A stretch of DNA of 64,000 bases from Pseudomonas simiae (GCF_900111895.1 NZ_FOKB01000003.1:62001-126000); one strand, 5' to 3'. Counted from the first letter of the stretch, positions 15,495 through 25,917 are shown. The notes: generated from the sequence alone by a model not told the origin. Translations and numbers: made by a program.

Positions 15495-17837
15495 ATGCCT
15501 GCGCCGGCCCACCCTCATCCCCTTCAACTGACCCTGGCCAATGGCCTGCGAGTTTCCTTGCAGCATGCGCCGCGTTTGAAACGTTGCGCCGCCGTTTTGC
15601 GCGTAGCGGCAGGCAGCCATGATGTGCCACTGGCTTGGCCGGGGTTGGCGCATTTCCTGGAGCATTTGCTGTTCCTCGGCACAGAGCGCTTTCCCACAAG
15701 TGAAGGGTTGATGGCCTACGTGCAACGCCATGGCGGTCAGGTCAATGCCAGCACCCGCGAGCGCACCACGGATTTTTTCTTTGAATTGCCGGTTGCAACA
15801 TTTGCCGATGGGTTGGAGCGCTTGGGTGACATGCTCACCCACCCGCGCCTGGCCCTGGAGGATCAATTGCGCGAGCGCGAGGTAGTGCACGCGGAATTCG
15901 TCGCCTGGTCCCAGGATGCCAAGGCTCAGCAGCAGGTCGCGTTGCTTGAAGGACTGGCGGCGGATCATCCACTGCGGGGTTTCCATGCAGGCAACCGCGA
16001 CAGTTTGCCGGTAGAACGTGAGGCATTTCAGCAGGCGTTGCGCGAATTTCACGTGCAGTTCTATCAGAGCGGACAGATGTCCTTGAGCCTGGCGGGCCCG
16101 CAATCACTGGAGGCGCTGCAAGGCTTGGCACAGTCGTTCAGTGAACAGCTGACTTCTGGGCCTCTGCGCCCACAATCCGCCCCACCGGCATTGATGCCGG
16201 GCCAGGCGCGGGGCTATCAGCACATCGCCAATCATCACCTGCATCACGTCATTACCTGCGACGCGCCCCGGCCAGCGCTGGAGTTTCTTTGCACCTGGCT
16301 TAACACCTCGGCGCCCGGCGGATTGCTGGCTGAACTGAAGACGCGACAACTGGCCAGTGCACTGCAGGCGTCAGTGCTTTATGACTACGCTGGGCAGGCT
16401 GTGCTGGATATCGACTTCACCACCCAAGGCGAATCGGCTAGCCAAATAGAGGCATTGCTGCTCGACTGGCTGAGCTTTTTCGCACACAGCGACTGGACTT
16501 CACTGCGGGAAGAATTCGCACTGTTGGCCGCTCGGCAACGGCAGGTCCAAGGCGCCCTGGCATTGGCAAAAAACCACAGCCAGGATCTCTCGGAACAGAG
16601 TGTGGCCGCCCTCAAGACCCTACTGGATTCACTGCACCTACCGCCCTCCGGACACACGTGGCAACTGCCACCGAACAACCCATTCCTGCGCCCTCCGATC
16701 AAGGAAGAACGCGCCGGCCTGATTCGCGGCCAGACCAGCGCCCACCGAGGCTTACGCACCTTTGCCCAGGATCGTTCCCGTGGCCGCAAGGAAGTGTCGG
16801 CGCTGACATTCAGTCAAGCATTGGCAGACGACGGCGATGAAGGCGCGCTGTATCTGCAATGGCGGTCAGCGCCTTGCGGCCTTGAAAGTGCTTTGCAGCC
16901 GTTGCGTGAGAATGCCCGTCAGGCAGGCGTCGAATTGTCATTCGAAAACCTGGGGCAGGACGGGCTGGTGAAGATGGTCGGGCTGCAGGAGCCCATGCCA
17001 GCCGTGTTGGACCGGTTGGCGCAAAGCCTGAATCAACCGCAGGAAGCTCAACCCGTCTTGCCACAGATGATTGCCATCCGTGAATTGCTCAAGGCGCTGC
17101 CCGCTTGCTGCAACGGTCACAACGCTGAATCGACAGCCTGGGCCACCGCACGTTGGCAAGGCCTGGGCCTGGGCTTTTCCGCCGCCCATGAAGCCGCGAT
17201 CAAAACCGCAGCGGCCCGGCTGCCAGGGCAACCCGCGCGGCTTGATCAAGCACGTCCTTCCCTCAGCGGTCAGCGCCTATGGCACACGCTAAAAACCGAC
17301 TCGGACGAAGCCGCACTGCTGCTGTTTTGCCAGGCGCCAAGCCAGTCCCTGGCGGATGAAGCCGCGTGGCGACTGCTGGGCCATCTGGTCCAAGGGCCGT
17401 TCTACCAGCGCCTGCGCGTCGAGCTGCAAATCGGCTACGCCGTGTTCAGCGGCATCCGACAGATAAACGGCCAGACCGGCCTGGTATTCGGCGTGCAATC
17501 CCCCCGCGTGTCCCTGGAGGGCATCGCTGATCACCTGCAAGCCTTCCTCCAGCAACTGCCGGCACTGATCGATAGCAGCGACGACCTGGGCAACCTGACC
17601 CTGGCACAGCAGTTCTCAGCACAGACACTGCCCAACGCCCAAGCCGCCGAACTGCTGTGGCACGCCCATCTGGCAGGTCATCCGTCGGGTTATCTGGATC
17701 AACTGCAATCCCACATCCAAGCCTGTACCCGCGAAGCGTTGCAGCTCGCCGCCCAGCAATTGAACGACGCCACAGGCGGCTGGCGCTGCGTGGCCAACGG
17801 CCCGTGCAGCTCGGCTGGCTGGCAAGCGGCAGGCTGA
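15495..17837 (+). CDS. pqqF: PQQ biosynthesis protease PqqF (M16 family)
   Basis: ATG 15495 has GGAAG five bases upstream and starts the family-typical MPAPAHPHP; the earlier in-frame ATG at 15465 has no ribosome site. The 780-residue product carries the inverted zinc motif HFLEH (H53, E56, H57) of M16 peptidases, with further support from NASTRERTTDFFFELP. PqqF clips the PqqA peptide to release the cross-linked Glu-Tyr unit. It is first in the pqqFABCDE order usual for fluorescent pseudomonads. About 160 bases separate it from pqqA, so pqqA has room for its own promoter. Confidence 0.92.
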   Translation: MPAPAHPHPLQLTLANGLRVSLQHAPRLKRCAAVLRVAAGSHDVPLAWPGLAHFLEHLLFLGTERFPTSEGLMAYVQRHGGQVNASTRERTTDFFFELPVATFADGLERLGDMLTHPRLALEDQLREREVVHAEFVAWSQDAKAQQQVALLEGLAADHPLRGFHAGNRDSLPVEREAFQQALREFHVQFYQSGQMSLSLAGPQSLEALQGLAQSFSEQLTSGPLRPQSAPPALMPGQARGYQHIANHHLHHVITCDAPRPALEFLCTWLNTSAPGGLLAELKTRQLASALQASVLYDYAGQAVLDIDFTTQGESASQIEALLLDWLSFFAHSDWTSLREEFALLAARQRQVQGALALAKNHSQDLSEQSVAALKTLLDSLHLPPSGHTWQLPPNNPFLRPPIKEERAGLIRGQTSAHRGLRTFAQDRSRGRKEVSALTFSQALADDGDEGALYLQWRSAPCGLESALQPLRENARQAGVELSFENLGQDGLVKMVGLQEPMPAVLDRLAQSLNQPQEAQPVLPQMIAIRELLKALPACCNGHNAESTAWATARWQGLGLGFSAAHEAAIKTAAARLPGQPARLDQARPSLSGQRLWHTLKTDSDEAALLLFCQAPSQSLADEAAWRLLGHLVQGPFYQRLRVELQIGYAVFSGIRQINGQTGLVFGVQSPRVSLEGIADHLQAFLQQLPALIDSSDDLGNLTLAQQFSAQTLPNAQAAELLWHAHLAGHPSGYLDQLQSHIQACTREALQLAAQQLNDATGGWRCVANGPCSSAGWQAAG

Positions 17838-17996
17838 TCATTGCCGCCCCTGCAAAAGCCTTTTTCCATCAAGGCAGCGCTAACTTGAAAAGAATTGCGT
17901 AACATTCCCACGCACACATCTGAACATCTCCGATTGGAGGTGGACTATATGTATTACTTGGTAGTAAACGTCCCATCCCTTCGTAGGAGTAAGAAT

Positions 17997-18071
17997 ATGA
18001 CCTGGTCCAAACCTGCTTACACTGATCTGCGCATCGGTTTCGAAGTCACCATGTACTTCGCCAGCCGTTAA
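17997..18071 (+). CDS. pqqA: PQQ precursor peptide PqqA, 24 residues
   Basis: ATG 17997 follows TAGGAGTAAG and encodes a 24-residue peptide, [11 protein letters not shown] followed by [13 protein letters not shown], with E16 and Y20 in the E-V-T-M-Y motif that PqqE cross-links. Length and sequence are standard. It is too short for normal gene calling. An in-frame ATG at 17949, with GGAGG eight bases upstream, could give a 40-residue form (see findings). A hairpin terminator between pqqA and pqqB probably makes pqqA the most abundant message. Confidence 0.95.
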   Translation: MTWSKPAYTDLRIGFEVTMYFASR

Positions 18072-18088
18072 TCCGCTGGGTAATACAA

Positions 18089-18120
18089 CGCCTCGGTTCG
18101 CCCGGGGCGTTTTTGTTTTG
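18089..18120 (+). terminator. Attenuating terminator between pqqA and pqqB
   Basis: CGCCTCGG (18089-18096) and CCGGGGCG (18102-18109) pair over eight bases with one G-T pair, followed by TTTTTGTTTTG. It lies 17 bases after pqqA and before the pqqB start at 18138, so partial readthrough should set the pqqA to pqqBCDE ratio. Confidence 0.75.
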
Positions 18121-18137
18121 AGCTTGATGGAGCTGCC

Positions 18138-19049
18138 ATGTTTGTCCAGATTCTAGGTTCCGCCGCCGGCGGTGGTTTCCCGCAGTGGAACTGCAACTGC
18201 GTGAACTGCGCGGGTTTTCGTGATGGCAGCCTGCGGGCCCAGGCGCGTACCCAGTCGTCCATCGCGATCTCCGACGATGGTGTGAACTGGGTGCTGTGCA
18301 ATGCCTCGCCGGATATCCGTGCGCAACTCCAGGGCTTTGCACCGATGCAACCTGGCCGCGCCCTGCGCGACACCGGCATCAGCGCGATCATCCTGATGGA
18401 CAGCCAGATCGACCACACCACCGGCCTACTGAGCCTGCGTGAAGGTTGCCCGCACCAGGTGTGGTGCACCGACATGGTCCATGAAGACCTGAGCACCGGC
18501 TTCCCGCTGTTCACTATGCTCACCCACTGGAACGGCGGCCTGGCCTGGAACCGCATCGAGCTGGACGCCAGCTTCACCATCCCGGCCTGCCCGAACCTGC
18601 GCTTCACCCCGCTGCCACTGCGCAGTGCCGCGCCGCCCTACTCGCCGCACCGCTTCGACCCGCACCCCGGCGACAACATCGGCCTGATCGTCGAAGACCT
18701 GCGCACCGGCGGCAAACTGTTCTACGCGCCAGGGCTGGGCAAGGTCGACGCGCCGTTGCTGGAGATCATGGCCGGCAGCGACTGCCTGCTGGTGGACGGC
18801 ACAATGTGGGATGACGACGAAATGCAGCGCCGTGGCGTCGGCACCCGCACCGGCCGCGAGATGGGCCACCTGGCGCAGAACGGCCCCGGCGGCATGCTGG
18901 AAGTGCTGGAGCAATTGCCAAAACAGCGCAAAGTGCTTATTCACATCAACAACACCAACCCGATCCTTGATGAAGACTCCCCCGAGCGAGCGGAGCTGGT
19001 GCGGCGCAATGTCGAAGTGGCTTACGACGGCATGAGCATTGAACTGTAG
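18138..19049 (+). CDS. pqqB: PQQ biosynthesis protein PqqB
   Basis: The 303-residue protein begins with the diagnostic [19 protein letters not shown] and a NCVNC Cys pair, and has the metallo-beta-lactamase fold segment [18 protein letters not shown]. Length is standard. PqqB is a metal-dependent hydroxylase-like protein acting before PqqC. It ends 11 bases before pqqC. Confidence 0.95.
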   Translation: MFVQILGSAAGGGFPQWNCNCVNCAGFRDGSLRAQARTQSSIAISDDGVNWVLCNASPDIRAQLQGFAPMQPGRALRDTGISAIILMDSQIDHTTGLLSLREGCPHQVWCTDMVHEDLSTGFPLFTMLTHWNGGLAWNRIELDASFTIPACPNLRFTPLPLRSAAPPYSPHRFDPHPGDNIGLIVEDLRTGGKLFYAPGLGKVDAPLLEIMAGSDCLLVDGTMWDDDEMQRRGVGTRTGREMGHLAQNGPGGMLEVLEQLPKQRKVLIHINNTNPILDEDSPERAELVRRNVEVAYDGMSIEL

Positions 19050-19060
19050 GAGCGATCGAA

Positions 19061-19813
19061 ATGACCGACACGCCATTGACCACCGCTGAATTCGAAGCCG
19101 CCCTGCGTGCCAAAGGCGCCTTCTACCATATACACCACCCGTACCACGTGGCGATGTACGAAGGCCGCGCAACCCGCGAGCAGATCCAGGGCTGGGTCGC
19201 CAACCGCTTCTACTATCAGGTGAACATCCCCCTGAAAGACGCCGCGATCCTGGCAAATTGCCCAGACCGTGAGATCCGCCGCGAGTGGATCCAGCGCTTG
19301 CTCGACCACGATGGCGCCCCCGGTGAGGACGGCGGCATCGAAGCCTGGCTGCGCCTCGGCCAGGCCGTTGGACTGGACCCCGACCAACTGCGCTCTCAGG
19401 AACTGGTGTTGCCAGGCGTGCGGTTTGCGGTGGATGCCTACGTCAACTTCGCCCGCCGCGCCAGTTGGCAGGAAGCCGCCAGCAGCTCGCTGACCGAGCT
19501 GTTCGCGCCGCAGATCCACCAATCGCGCCTCGACAGCTGGCCGCAGCATTACCCGTGGATCGACCCGGCCGGGTATGAATACTTCCGCACCCGTCTCGGC
19601 CAGGCCCGGCGCGACGTGGAACATGGTTTGGCGATCACCCTGCAGCACTACACCACCCGTGAAGGCAAGGAGCGCATGCTGGAAATTCTCCAGTTCAAAC
19701 TGGATATCCTGTGGAGCATGCTGGATGCCATGAGCATGGCTTACGAACTCAACCGCCCGCCGTATCACAGCGTGACCGAGCAGCGTGTGTGGCATAAAGG
19801 GATCACCCTATGA
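19061..19813 (+). CDS. pqqC: PQQ synthase PqqC
   Basis: The 250-residue helical protein contains [13 protein letters not shown] and [20 protein letters not shown], both typical of PqqC. It performs the final cofactor-free eight-electron oxidation and ring closure to PQQ. Its stop overlaps the pqqD start by four bases, so translation is coupled. Confidence 0.95.
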   Translation: MTDTPLTTAEFEAALRAKGAFYHIHHPYHVAMYEGRATREQIQGWVANRFYYQVNIPLKDAAILANCPDREIRREWIQRLLDHDGAPGEDGGIEAWLRLGQAVGLDPDQLRSQELVLPGVRFAVDAYVNFARRASWQEAASSSLTELFAPQIHQSRLDSWPQHYPWIDPAGYEYFRTRLGQARRDVEHGLAITLQHYTTREGKERMLEILQFKLDILWSMLDAMSMAYELNRPPYHSVTEQRVWHKGITL

Positions 19814-20085
19814 GCTTTGATCGCAGCAAGAAACCCACCTGGCGCCAAGGCTATCGCTTCCAGTACGAGCCCGCGCAAAAGGGCCATGTGTTGCTCTACC
19901 CCGAAGGCATGATCAAGCTCAATGACAGCGCTGCGCTGATCGGCGGTTTGATCGACGGTGAGCGCGACGTGGCGACGATCATCGCCGAGCTGGATAAACA
20001 GTTCCCCGGCGTGCCTGAGCTCGGCGAAGACATCGAGCAATTCATGGAGGTCGCCCGTGCAGAGCACTGGATCACCCTTGCCTGA
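19810..20085 (+). CDS. pqqD: PQQ peptide chaperone PqqD
   Basis: The 91-residue protein shows the PqqD/RRE fold: [26 protein letters not shown] followed by a helical second half (GELDK-like [23 protein letters not shown]). It binds PqqA and presents it to PqqE. It overlaps pqqC by four bases, and its 3' end overlaps the pqqE start at 20057. Confidence 0.94.
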   Translation: MSFDRSKKPTWRQGYRFQYEPAQKGHVLLYPEGMIKLNDSAALIGGLIDGERDVATIIAELDKQFPGVPELGEDIEQFMEVARAEHWITLA

Positions 20086-21208
20086 AAAACCGCCGATTGG
20101 CTTGCCGCTATGGTTACTGGCCGAGCTGACCTATCGCTGCCCGCTGCAGTGCCCGTACTGCTCCAACCCGCTGGATTTTGCCGAGCAGGGCAAAGAGCTG
20201 AGCACCGAGCAGTGGTTCAAGGTGTTTCGCGAAGCCCGCGAGATGGGCGCGGCACAGCTGGGGTTTTCCGGCGGCGAGCCGTTGGTCCGTCAAGACCTCG
20301 CCGAGCTGATCGCCGAGGCGCGCAGGCTGGGGTTCTATACCAACCTGATCACCTCCGGCATCGGCCTGACCGAACAGAAGATCAGCGATTTCAAGAAAGC
20401 CGGCCTGGACCATATCCAGATCAGCTTCCAGGCCAGCGACGAACAGGTGAACAACCTGCTGGCCGGCTCGAAAAAAGCCTTCGCGCAAAAACTGGAAATG
20501 GCCCGCGCGGTGAAGGCCCACGGTTACCCGATGGTGCTGAACTTCGTGACCCATCGGCACAATATCGACAAGATCGATCGCATCATCGAGCTGTGTATTG
20601 CGTTGGAGGCGGACTTCGTCGAACTCGCCACCTGCCAGTTCTACGGTTGGGCGCAGCTCAATCGGGTGGGATTGTTGCCGACCCGGGAACAGCTGGTGCG
20701 CGCCGAACGCATCACCAACGAATACCGCGCCAAGCTTGAGGCCGAAGGGCACCCGTGCAAGCTGATCTTCGTAACGCCGGATTACTACGAGGAGCGCCCT
20801 AAAGCCTGCATGAACGGCTGGGGCAGTATCTTTCTGACAGTAACGCCAGACGGCACCGCCCTGCCCTGTCACGGCGCCCGACAGATGCCGGTGCAATTTC
20901 CCAACGTGCGCGACCACAGCATGCAGCACATCTGGTACGACTCATTCGGCTTCAACCGCTTTCGCGGTTACGACTGGATGCCCGAGCCATGCCGTTCCTG
21001 CGACGAGAAGGAAAAGGACTTCGGCGGCTGCCGGTGCCAGGCCTTCATGCTCACGGGAGACGCGAGCAATGCCGACCCGGTGTGCAGCAAGTCCGAGCAG
21101 CACGGCATCATCCTGCAAGCGCGGGAAGAAGCCGAACACGCGACCCAGACCATCGAGCAATTGGCCTTTCGCAACGAGCGCAACTCACGGCTCATCGCAA
21201 AAGGCTGA
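20057..21208 (+). CDS. pqqE: PqqA cross-linking radical SAM enzyme PqqE
   Basis: GTG 20057 has GGAGG six bases upstream and gives 383 residues; the longer frame from 19958 lies inside pqqD. The radical SAM motif C-X3-C-X2-C is CPLQCPYC, followed by GFSGGEPL. The C-terminal SPASM region carries a Cys cluster ([19 protein letters not shown], later PVC). It forms the Glu-Tyr carbon-carbon bond in PqqA with PqqD. The start codon lies within the pqqD gene, 29 bases before its end. Confidence 0.95.
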   Translation: MQSTGSPLPEKPPIGLPLWLLAELTYRCPLQCPYCSNPLDFAEQGKELSTEQWFKVFREAREMGAAQLGFSGGEPLVRQDLAELIAEARRLGFYTNLITSGIGLTEQKISDFKKAGLDHIQISFQASDEQVNNLLAGSKKAFAQKLEMARAVKAHGYPMVLNFVTHRHNIDKIDRIIELCIALEADFVELATCQFYGWAQLNRVGLLPTREQLVRAERITNEYRAKLEAEGHPCKLIFVTPDYYEERPKACMNGWGSIFLTVTPDGTALPCHGARQMPVQFPNVRDHSMQHIWYDSFGFNRFRGYDWMPEPCRSCDEKEKDFGGCRCQAFMLTGDASNADPVCSKSEQHGIILQAREEAEHATQTIEQLAFRNERNSRLIAKG

Positions 21209-21213
21209 CGGCC

Positions 21214-21372
21214 TCAGCGCTTGGCGATGATGTACACCGCGTGGATGATGCCGGGGAAGTAACCGCACAAAGTCAGCAGGATGTTAAGCCAGAATGCACC
21301 GGCGAAACCCACTTGCAGGAACACACCCAGTGGCGGCAGCAGAATGGCGATGATGATACGAATGATGTCCAT
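21214..21372 (-). CDS. Pmp3/YqaE-family small membrane protein
   Basis: This 52-residue protein on the minus strand starts MDIIRIIIAILLPPLGVFLQ and ends HAVYIIAKR. It has the two hydrophobic helices and the PPLGV and NILLTLCGYFPGIIHA signatures of the Pmp3 (UPF0057) family, stress-related plasma-membrane proteolipids. It converges with pqqE, the two stop codons lying five bases apart. It is below usual gene-calling length. Confidence 0.9.
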   Translation of the reverse strand: MDIIRIIIAILLPPLGVFLQVGFAGAFWLNILLTLCGYFPGIIHAVYIIAKR

Positions 21373-21469
21373 GGGTAAGCTCCAAAAATCGGCTCGTGTG
21401 AGCCGTGTAGCTAATCGACCTTGGCCATTCGTGAGGGTTCAGTGGGATCTGGCGTTGGGCCATCCAGGC

Positions 21470-21508
21470 AAAAAAACGCCCCCAACCAAAAGAATCAGGC
21501 CGGAGGCG
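21470..21508 (-). terminator. Terminator of the aminotransferase gene
   Basis: On the minus strand CGCCTCC (21502-21508) pairs with GGGGGCG (21477-21483), with one G-T pair and a long loop, followed by seven T (21470-21476). It lies about 30 bases past the aminotransferase stop. Confidence 0.6.
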
Positions 21509-21540
21509 CCGCGTAGACCGCGAGACGGTTCAGGAAGAGG

Positions 21541-22803
21541 TTAAACGGCGACGCCCTTGCGGCATTGCAGTTGTGCGGTGCGCACGCGGGAGAAGGCACG
21601 GGCCAGGCGCAGGAGCATTTCGTCGATGTTGCTTTTGCTCACGGTCAGGGCCGGGGTGAAGCGCAAGCAGTTTGGTTGCGGGGCGTTGATGATCAGGCCT
21701 TCGTGCAGGGCAGCTTTTACAACAGCATCCGCAGAATCATCCGACAACGTCAGGCCCCACATCAGGCCGTGACCACGCAATTGACCGTGGTCGTAGCGGT
21801 AGGCCAGACGGGCCAGCCCCTCGCCCAGGTACAAGCCGGACTCACGCACGTGGTCCATAAAGCCGTGCTCCAGCACCGCCTCGAGTACCGCCAGGCCGGC
21901 CGACGCCATCAGCGCATTACCGTGGTGAGTACCTTCCAACTCGCCCACCTCGAAACAACAGGCTTTACCACGCGCCAGTAGTGCTGCGAGGGGCACACCG
22001 CCGCCCAGGCCTTTGCCGAGGGTGATGATGTCGGCACGCACGCCGTATTGCTGCTCGGCGAGCAAGGTACCGCAGCGGCCGATGCCGGTTTGCACTTCGT
22101 CGAGAATCAGCAGGATCCCCAATTCACGGCACAAGCGCTCAACGCCTTTGAGGTAATGCTCGGTCGCAGGAATGACGCCCGCTTCGCCCTGGATCGGTTC
22201 GAGCAGGATGGCGACGGTTTGCGCGTCGACTGCCGCATGCAGCGCTGACAGGTCGTTGAAGGGCACATGGCTGAAGCCGGGCAACTGCGGTTCAAAACGG
22301 TTTTCCGGGCCACCCGCCGATGCCGACATCGCGGCGAAACTGCGACCATGGCTACCCGCGCTGGCACTGATAATGCGGTAGGCCCCGCCGCGATGCAGCT
22401 GGCCCCATTTGCGCGCCAACTTGATCGCTGCTTCGACGGCTTCCGCGCCGCTGTTGAGCAGGTAAGCCTGATCGCTACCGGTGCGATGGCACAGGCGCTC
22501 AGCGAGGTTGAGTTGAGCGCGGTTGTGCAGGCCGTTGCCGGGGTTGATCAGCGCCTGGGTCTGGTCAGCCAGCGCCTTGATCAACACCTGGGGGCTGTGG
22601 CCGAGGCTGTTGGCTGCGTTGCCCTGACTGAAATCCAGGTAGGCACGGTCGTCGCTGTCCCACAGCCACGAGCCCTGGCCGCGCACGAAAACGTGCGGCG
22701 GGCGGGCGACGCAGGGCATCAGGGACTCGCTGGAAGACGTCTCGCTGGGCGCCTCGAGAAGCAAATCGTCCAGGCTCGGCGCAGCGCGACGGAACAGATT
22801 CAT
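21541..22803 (-). CDS. Class III aminotransferase (acetylornithine/GABA-type)
   Basis: The 420-residue PLP enzyme shows the fold-type I class III motifs: LNSGAEAVEAAIKLARKW for the phosphate-binding region, ILDEVQTGIGRCG with the pyridine-N Asp, and the Schiff-base Lys in ITLGKGLGGGVPLAA. Length fits acetylornithine transaminases. Its substrate cannot be fixed from sequence; acetylornithine, succinylornithine or another omega-amino acid are possible. The divergent LysR gene at 23013 probably controls it. A GGGGGTGAG ribosome site precedes the ATG. Confidence 0.85.
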   Translation of the reverse strand: MNLFRRAAPSLDDLLLEAPSETSSSESLMPCVARPPHVFVRGQGSWLWDSDDRAYLDFSQGNAANSLGHSPQVLIKALADQTQALINPGNGLHNRAQLNLAERLCHRTGSDQAYLLNSGAEAVEAAIKLARKWGQLHRGGAYRIISASAGSHGRSFAAMSASAGGPENRFEPQLPGFSHVPFNDLSALHAAVDAQTVAILLEPIQGEAGVIPATEHYLKGVERLCRELGILLILDEVQTGIGRCGTLLAEQQYGVRADIITLGKGLGGGVPLAALLARGKACCFEVGELEGTHHGNALMASAGLAVLEAVLEHGFMDHVRESGLYLGEGLARLAYRYDHGQLRGHGLMWGLTLSDDSADAVVKAALHEGLIINAPQPNCLRFTPALTVSKSNIDEMLLRLARAFSRVRTAQLQCRKGVAV

Positions 22804-23012
22804 AGCTCACCCCCAATAGCAACCGGACCTTGGTCGGTGCGGCACGCCAGAACGGCCCTGAGGTTTTTTGCCTTGCCTATGTAAACCCTATCAACATAAA
22901 CGCTGTTCATTGCTCGATTCGGCCCTGTAAGCCCTGCGAATAGGCGCTAGACTAGGCGCCTCAGCGGCCAACAGCCATTTCGTTTTTCCAGCTTTTTCGA
23001 TAAGTAAGCCTT

Positions 23013-23912
23013 ATGGATTTCAAGCAACTGCGTTATTTCGTCGCGGTGTATGAGGAAGGCCACGTAGGCCGTGCCGCCGAGCGCCTGTCGATCTCCCAAC
23101 CGGCGCTGTCTCAGCAGATACGCCAGTTGGAACAGAACCTGGATGTGAGCCTGTTCGAGCGCAGCAGCAAGCGCCTGCTGCCGACACTGGCGGCGCACAC
23201 ACTGTACAACCATGCCCTGCCGCTGATCGATGGCATGCAACAGGCGGTTGAAGCACTGCGTAACTTCAAGGGGCAGGCGATGCGCACCTTGGCCATCGGT
23301 GTCCTGCAAACCGTGCACACCAGCCTGGTGCCGCAGATGCTGGAGCGTGTGCGCAAGGCCCAGCCACATCTGGTGGTGCAGATTTACGAATTGACGGGGC
23401 TTGAGATCGAGCGACGACTGCTCAACGGCTCGCTGGATATTGGCATCAGCTACCTGCCGCCACGCCAGCCGGGGCTGCACGGCGTGTTGTTGTATGAAGA
23501 TGAGTTAAAGGTGGTCATCCCCGAGGACCATCCCTTGCGGGCATTCAAGAAAGTCTCGCTGAAGCAGGCGGCCGAGTTGCCCATGTTGCTGTTGGGGGAA
23601 GAGTTTCAAGTCAGGCAGATCTGGCAGGGCCAATTGTCCAACCTCGGACGACGCCCGCAAGTACAGGCGGAGCTGAACACCATGGTGGGGATTCTCGACA
23701 GCTTGCCCCACACGAAGTTGGCGACGGTGCTGCCGGGGCGTTCCCAGGACGAACACAACAGCCAGTCACTGTTATGGAAACCGCTGAGTGAACCCAGGGT
23801 GCCGCTGAAAGTCGGCTTGGTGTGCCGCGATGTGCAGCGTCAGCAGGCGACGATGGCGTTGCTGCGCACCTTGCTGGAAGACGTGATGAATGCCCCGCAG
23901 GCACCGGCCTGA
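23013..23912 (+). CDS. LysR-family transcriptional regulator
   Basis: The 299-residue protein has the LysR helix-turn-helix at the N-terminus (LRYFVAVYEEGHVGRAAERLSISQPALSQQIRQLE) and a CynR/BenM-like effector domain. It is divergent from the aminotransferase at 22803, sharing a 209-base control region, which is the usual layout for a LysR gene and its target. The inducer is unknown. A terminator follows at 23935. Confidence 0.92.
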   Translation: MDFKQLRYFVAVYEEGHVGRAAERLSISQPALSQQIRQLEQNLDVSLFERSSKRLLPTLAAHTLYNHALPLIDGMQQAVEALRNFKGQAMRTLAIGVLQTVHTSLVPQMLERVRKAQPHLVVQIYELTGLEIERRLLNGSLDIGISYLPPRQPGLHGVLLYEDELKVVIPEDHPLRAFKKVSLKQAAELPMLLLGEEFQVRQIWQGQLSNLGRRPQVQAELNTMVGILDSLPHTKLATVLPGRSQDEHNSQSLLWKPLSEPRVPLKVGLVCRDVQRQQATMALLRTLLEDVMNAPQAPA

Positions 23913-23930
23913 CTTTTTCACGGGCAAAAG

Positions 23931-23954
23931 AAAACCCCGCCGAAGCGGGGCTTT
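23931..23954. terminator. Terminator after the LysR gene
   Basis: CCCCGC-CGAA-GCGGGG (23935-23950) preceded by AAAA and followed by CTTTGC. The stem has six G-C pairs with a stable CGAA tetraloop. Confidence 0.65.
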
Positions 23955-24138
23955 GCAGACTGTTTCCCTGACATCCATTTCACTCCGCCTTCCTGGCAGA
24001 ATCCTACGTGTCCGTGTTGTTGCTTTGCGCTTCCTGCGCGACGTCCATGTGAAGTAGATTATCCGTGGATCCAATCTGGCGATAGAGGACGAATAGCAGC
24101 ACGTCATGTAAGAGAATGCTTACACACTCTCCAATCCC

Positions 24139-25917
24139 TTAAAACAGTGCTTCATCCAGCAAGAACAGCGATTCGCTGCCGGCTTTTACCGACGCACTCA
24201 GCGAATGAATACGCGGCAATAGACGCGCAAAGTAGAAGCGTGCAGTACCCAGCTTGCTGGCGTAGAAGTCTTCTTCCGATTCCTTGCCCATCGCAGCCTT
24301 GGCCATGCGTGCCCACATGTAGGCATAAGCCATGTAGCCAAAGGCATGCAGGTATTCCACCGACGCCGCGCCGATTTCGTTCGGGTTGGTCTTGGCGCGG
24401 TCCAGCACCCAGGCGGTCAACTCATCCAGGTTATCCACCGCCGCGCTCAGCGGTTTGGTGAATTCGGCCAGCTCGGTCCCCGACGAGGCAATGAACCCAC
24501 GGATTTCGTCAGCGAACAAGGTATAGAACGCCCCGCCACTGCCGACGATCTTGCGTCCCATCAGGTCCAGGGCCTGGATGCCGTTGGTGCCTTCGTAGAT
24601 CTGGGTGATGCGCACATCGCGCACCAGTTGCTCCTGGCCCCACTCGCGAATGTAACCGTGGCCGCCAAATACTTGCTGGCCCAGCACAGTGGTTTCCAGC
24701 CCCAGGTCGCTCAGGAAAGCCTTGGCCACCGGCGTCAGCAATGCCACCAGGTTATCCGCACGCTCGCGGGCAGCGGCGTCGTCGCTGAATTTGGCGATGT
24801 CCAGCTGCGTCGCCACGTAGGTGGAGAACGCCCGGCCACCTTCGTTCGCGGCTTTCATGGTCAGCAGCATGCGCCGCACGTCCGGGTGCACGATGATCGG
24901 GTCGGCCATTTTGTCTTGCGCCTGAGCGCCCGTCGGTGCACGGCTTTGCAGGCGGTCGCGGGCATATTCGATCGCGTTCTGGTAGGAACGCTCGCCGGAC
25001 GCCAGTCCCTGGATACCGACACCCAGACGCTCGTAGTTCATCATGGTGAACATTGCCGCCAGACCGCGGTTCGGCTCGCCTACCAGGTAACCCACGGCGT
25101 CGTCGAAGTTCATAACGCAGGTCGCCGACGCCTGGATCCCCATCTTGTGCTCGATGGACCCACAGCTCACCGTGTTACGCGCGCCCAGGCTGCCATCGGC
25201 ATTGACCATGAACTTCGGCACCAGGAACAGCGAAATCCCCTTGGGACCGGCCGGTGCATCCGGCAGTTTGGCCAGCACCAGGTGGATGATGTTGTCGGTG
25301 AGGTCGTGTTCGCCACCGGTGATAAAGATCTTGGTGCCGCTGACTTTGTAGGAACCGTCCGCCTGTGGCTCGGCCTTGGTGCGGATAATCCCCAGGTCGG
25401 TACCGGCATGGGCCTCGGTCAGGCACATGGAGCCGGCCCATTCACCGGAATACATCTTCGGCAGATAAGTCGCCTTGAGTGCTTCGCTGGCGTGGGTGTT
25501 GATTGACACGCAGGCGCCGGATGTCAGCATCGGGTACAAACCGAACGCCAGGCTCGATGAGTTGATCATCTCTTCAACCTGGGCGGACACCGCCTTGGGC
25601 ATCCCCATGCCGCCGAAGATCGGATCACCGCCAACCCCCACCCAGCCGCCTTGCGCATAGGTCGCGTAGGCCTGTGGAAAGCCATCCGGCGTGAACACCG
25701 CGGTGTTGTCCCAGCGGCAACCCTGTTCATCGCCACCGCGGCTGAGCGGGGCGATGGATTTGGCGGTGACCTTGCCGGCTTCTTCGAGGATGGCCTCTAC
25801 GGTTTCGGCGTCAACGGTGTCTGCCAATGCCGGCAATTGGGCCCAAGTGGTGGCGACCTCAAAGACTTCGTTGAGGACGAAGCGCATATCACGCAGCGGC
25901 GCTTTGTAATCAGCCAT
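24139..25917 (-). CDS. Acyl-CoA dehydrogenase, large FadE-type, copy 1
   Basis: The 592-residue flavoprotein starts [20 protein letters not shown], the signature start of the roughly 600-residue acyl-CoA dehydrogenases related to DmdC and Pseudomonas FadE1/FadE2. Visible motifs are MCLTEAHAGTDLG for substrate and FAD contact, KIFITGGEHDL, and QIYEGTNGIQALDLMGRK, where the Glu is the catalytic base candidate. A C-terminal helical extension follows residue 450. It oxidises acyl-CoA to trans-2-enoyl-CoA in beta-oxidation. GAGG lies six bases upstream of the start. It is one of three paralogues in 7 kb (also 26041 and 29451). Confidence 0.9.
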   Translation of the reverse strand: MADYKAPLRDMRFVLNEVFEVATTWAQLPALADTVDAETVEAILEEAGKVTAKSIAPLSRGGDEQGCRWDNTAVFTPDGFPQAYATYAQGGWVGVGGDPIFGGMGMPKAVSAQVEEMINSSSLAFGLYPMLTSGACVSINTHASEALKATYLPKMYSGEWAGSMCLTEAHAGTDLGIIRTKAEPQADGSYKVSGTKIFITGGEHDLTDNIIHLVLAKLPDAPAGPKGISLFLVPKFMVNADGSLGARNTVSCGSIEHKMGIQASATCVMNFDDAVGYLVGEPNRGLAAMFTMMNYERLGVGIQGLASGERSYQNAIEYARDRLQSRAPTGAQAQDKMADPIIVHPDVRRMLLTMKAANEGGRAFSTYVATQLDIAKFSDDAAARERADNLVALLTPVAKAFLSDLGLETTVLGQQVFGGHGYIREWGQEQLVRDVRITQIYEGTNGIQALDLMGRKIVGSGGAFYTLFADEIRGFIASSGTELAEFTKPLSAAVDNLDELTAWVLDRAKTNPNEIGAASVEYLHAFGYMAYAYMWARMAKAAMGKESEEDFYASKLGTARFYFARLLPRIHSLSASVKAGSESLFLLDEALF

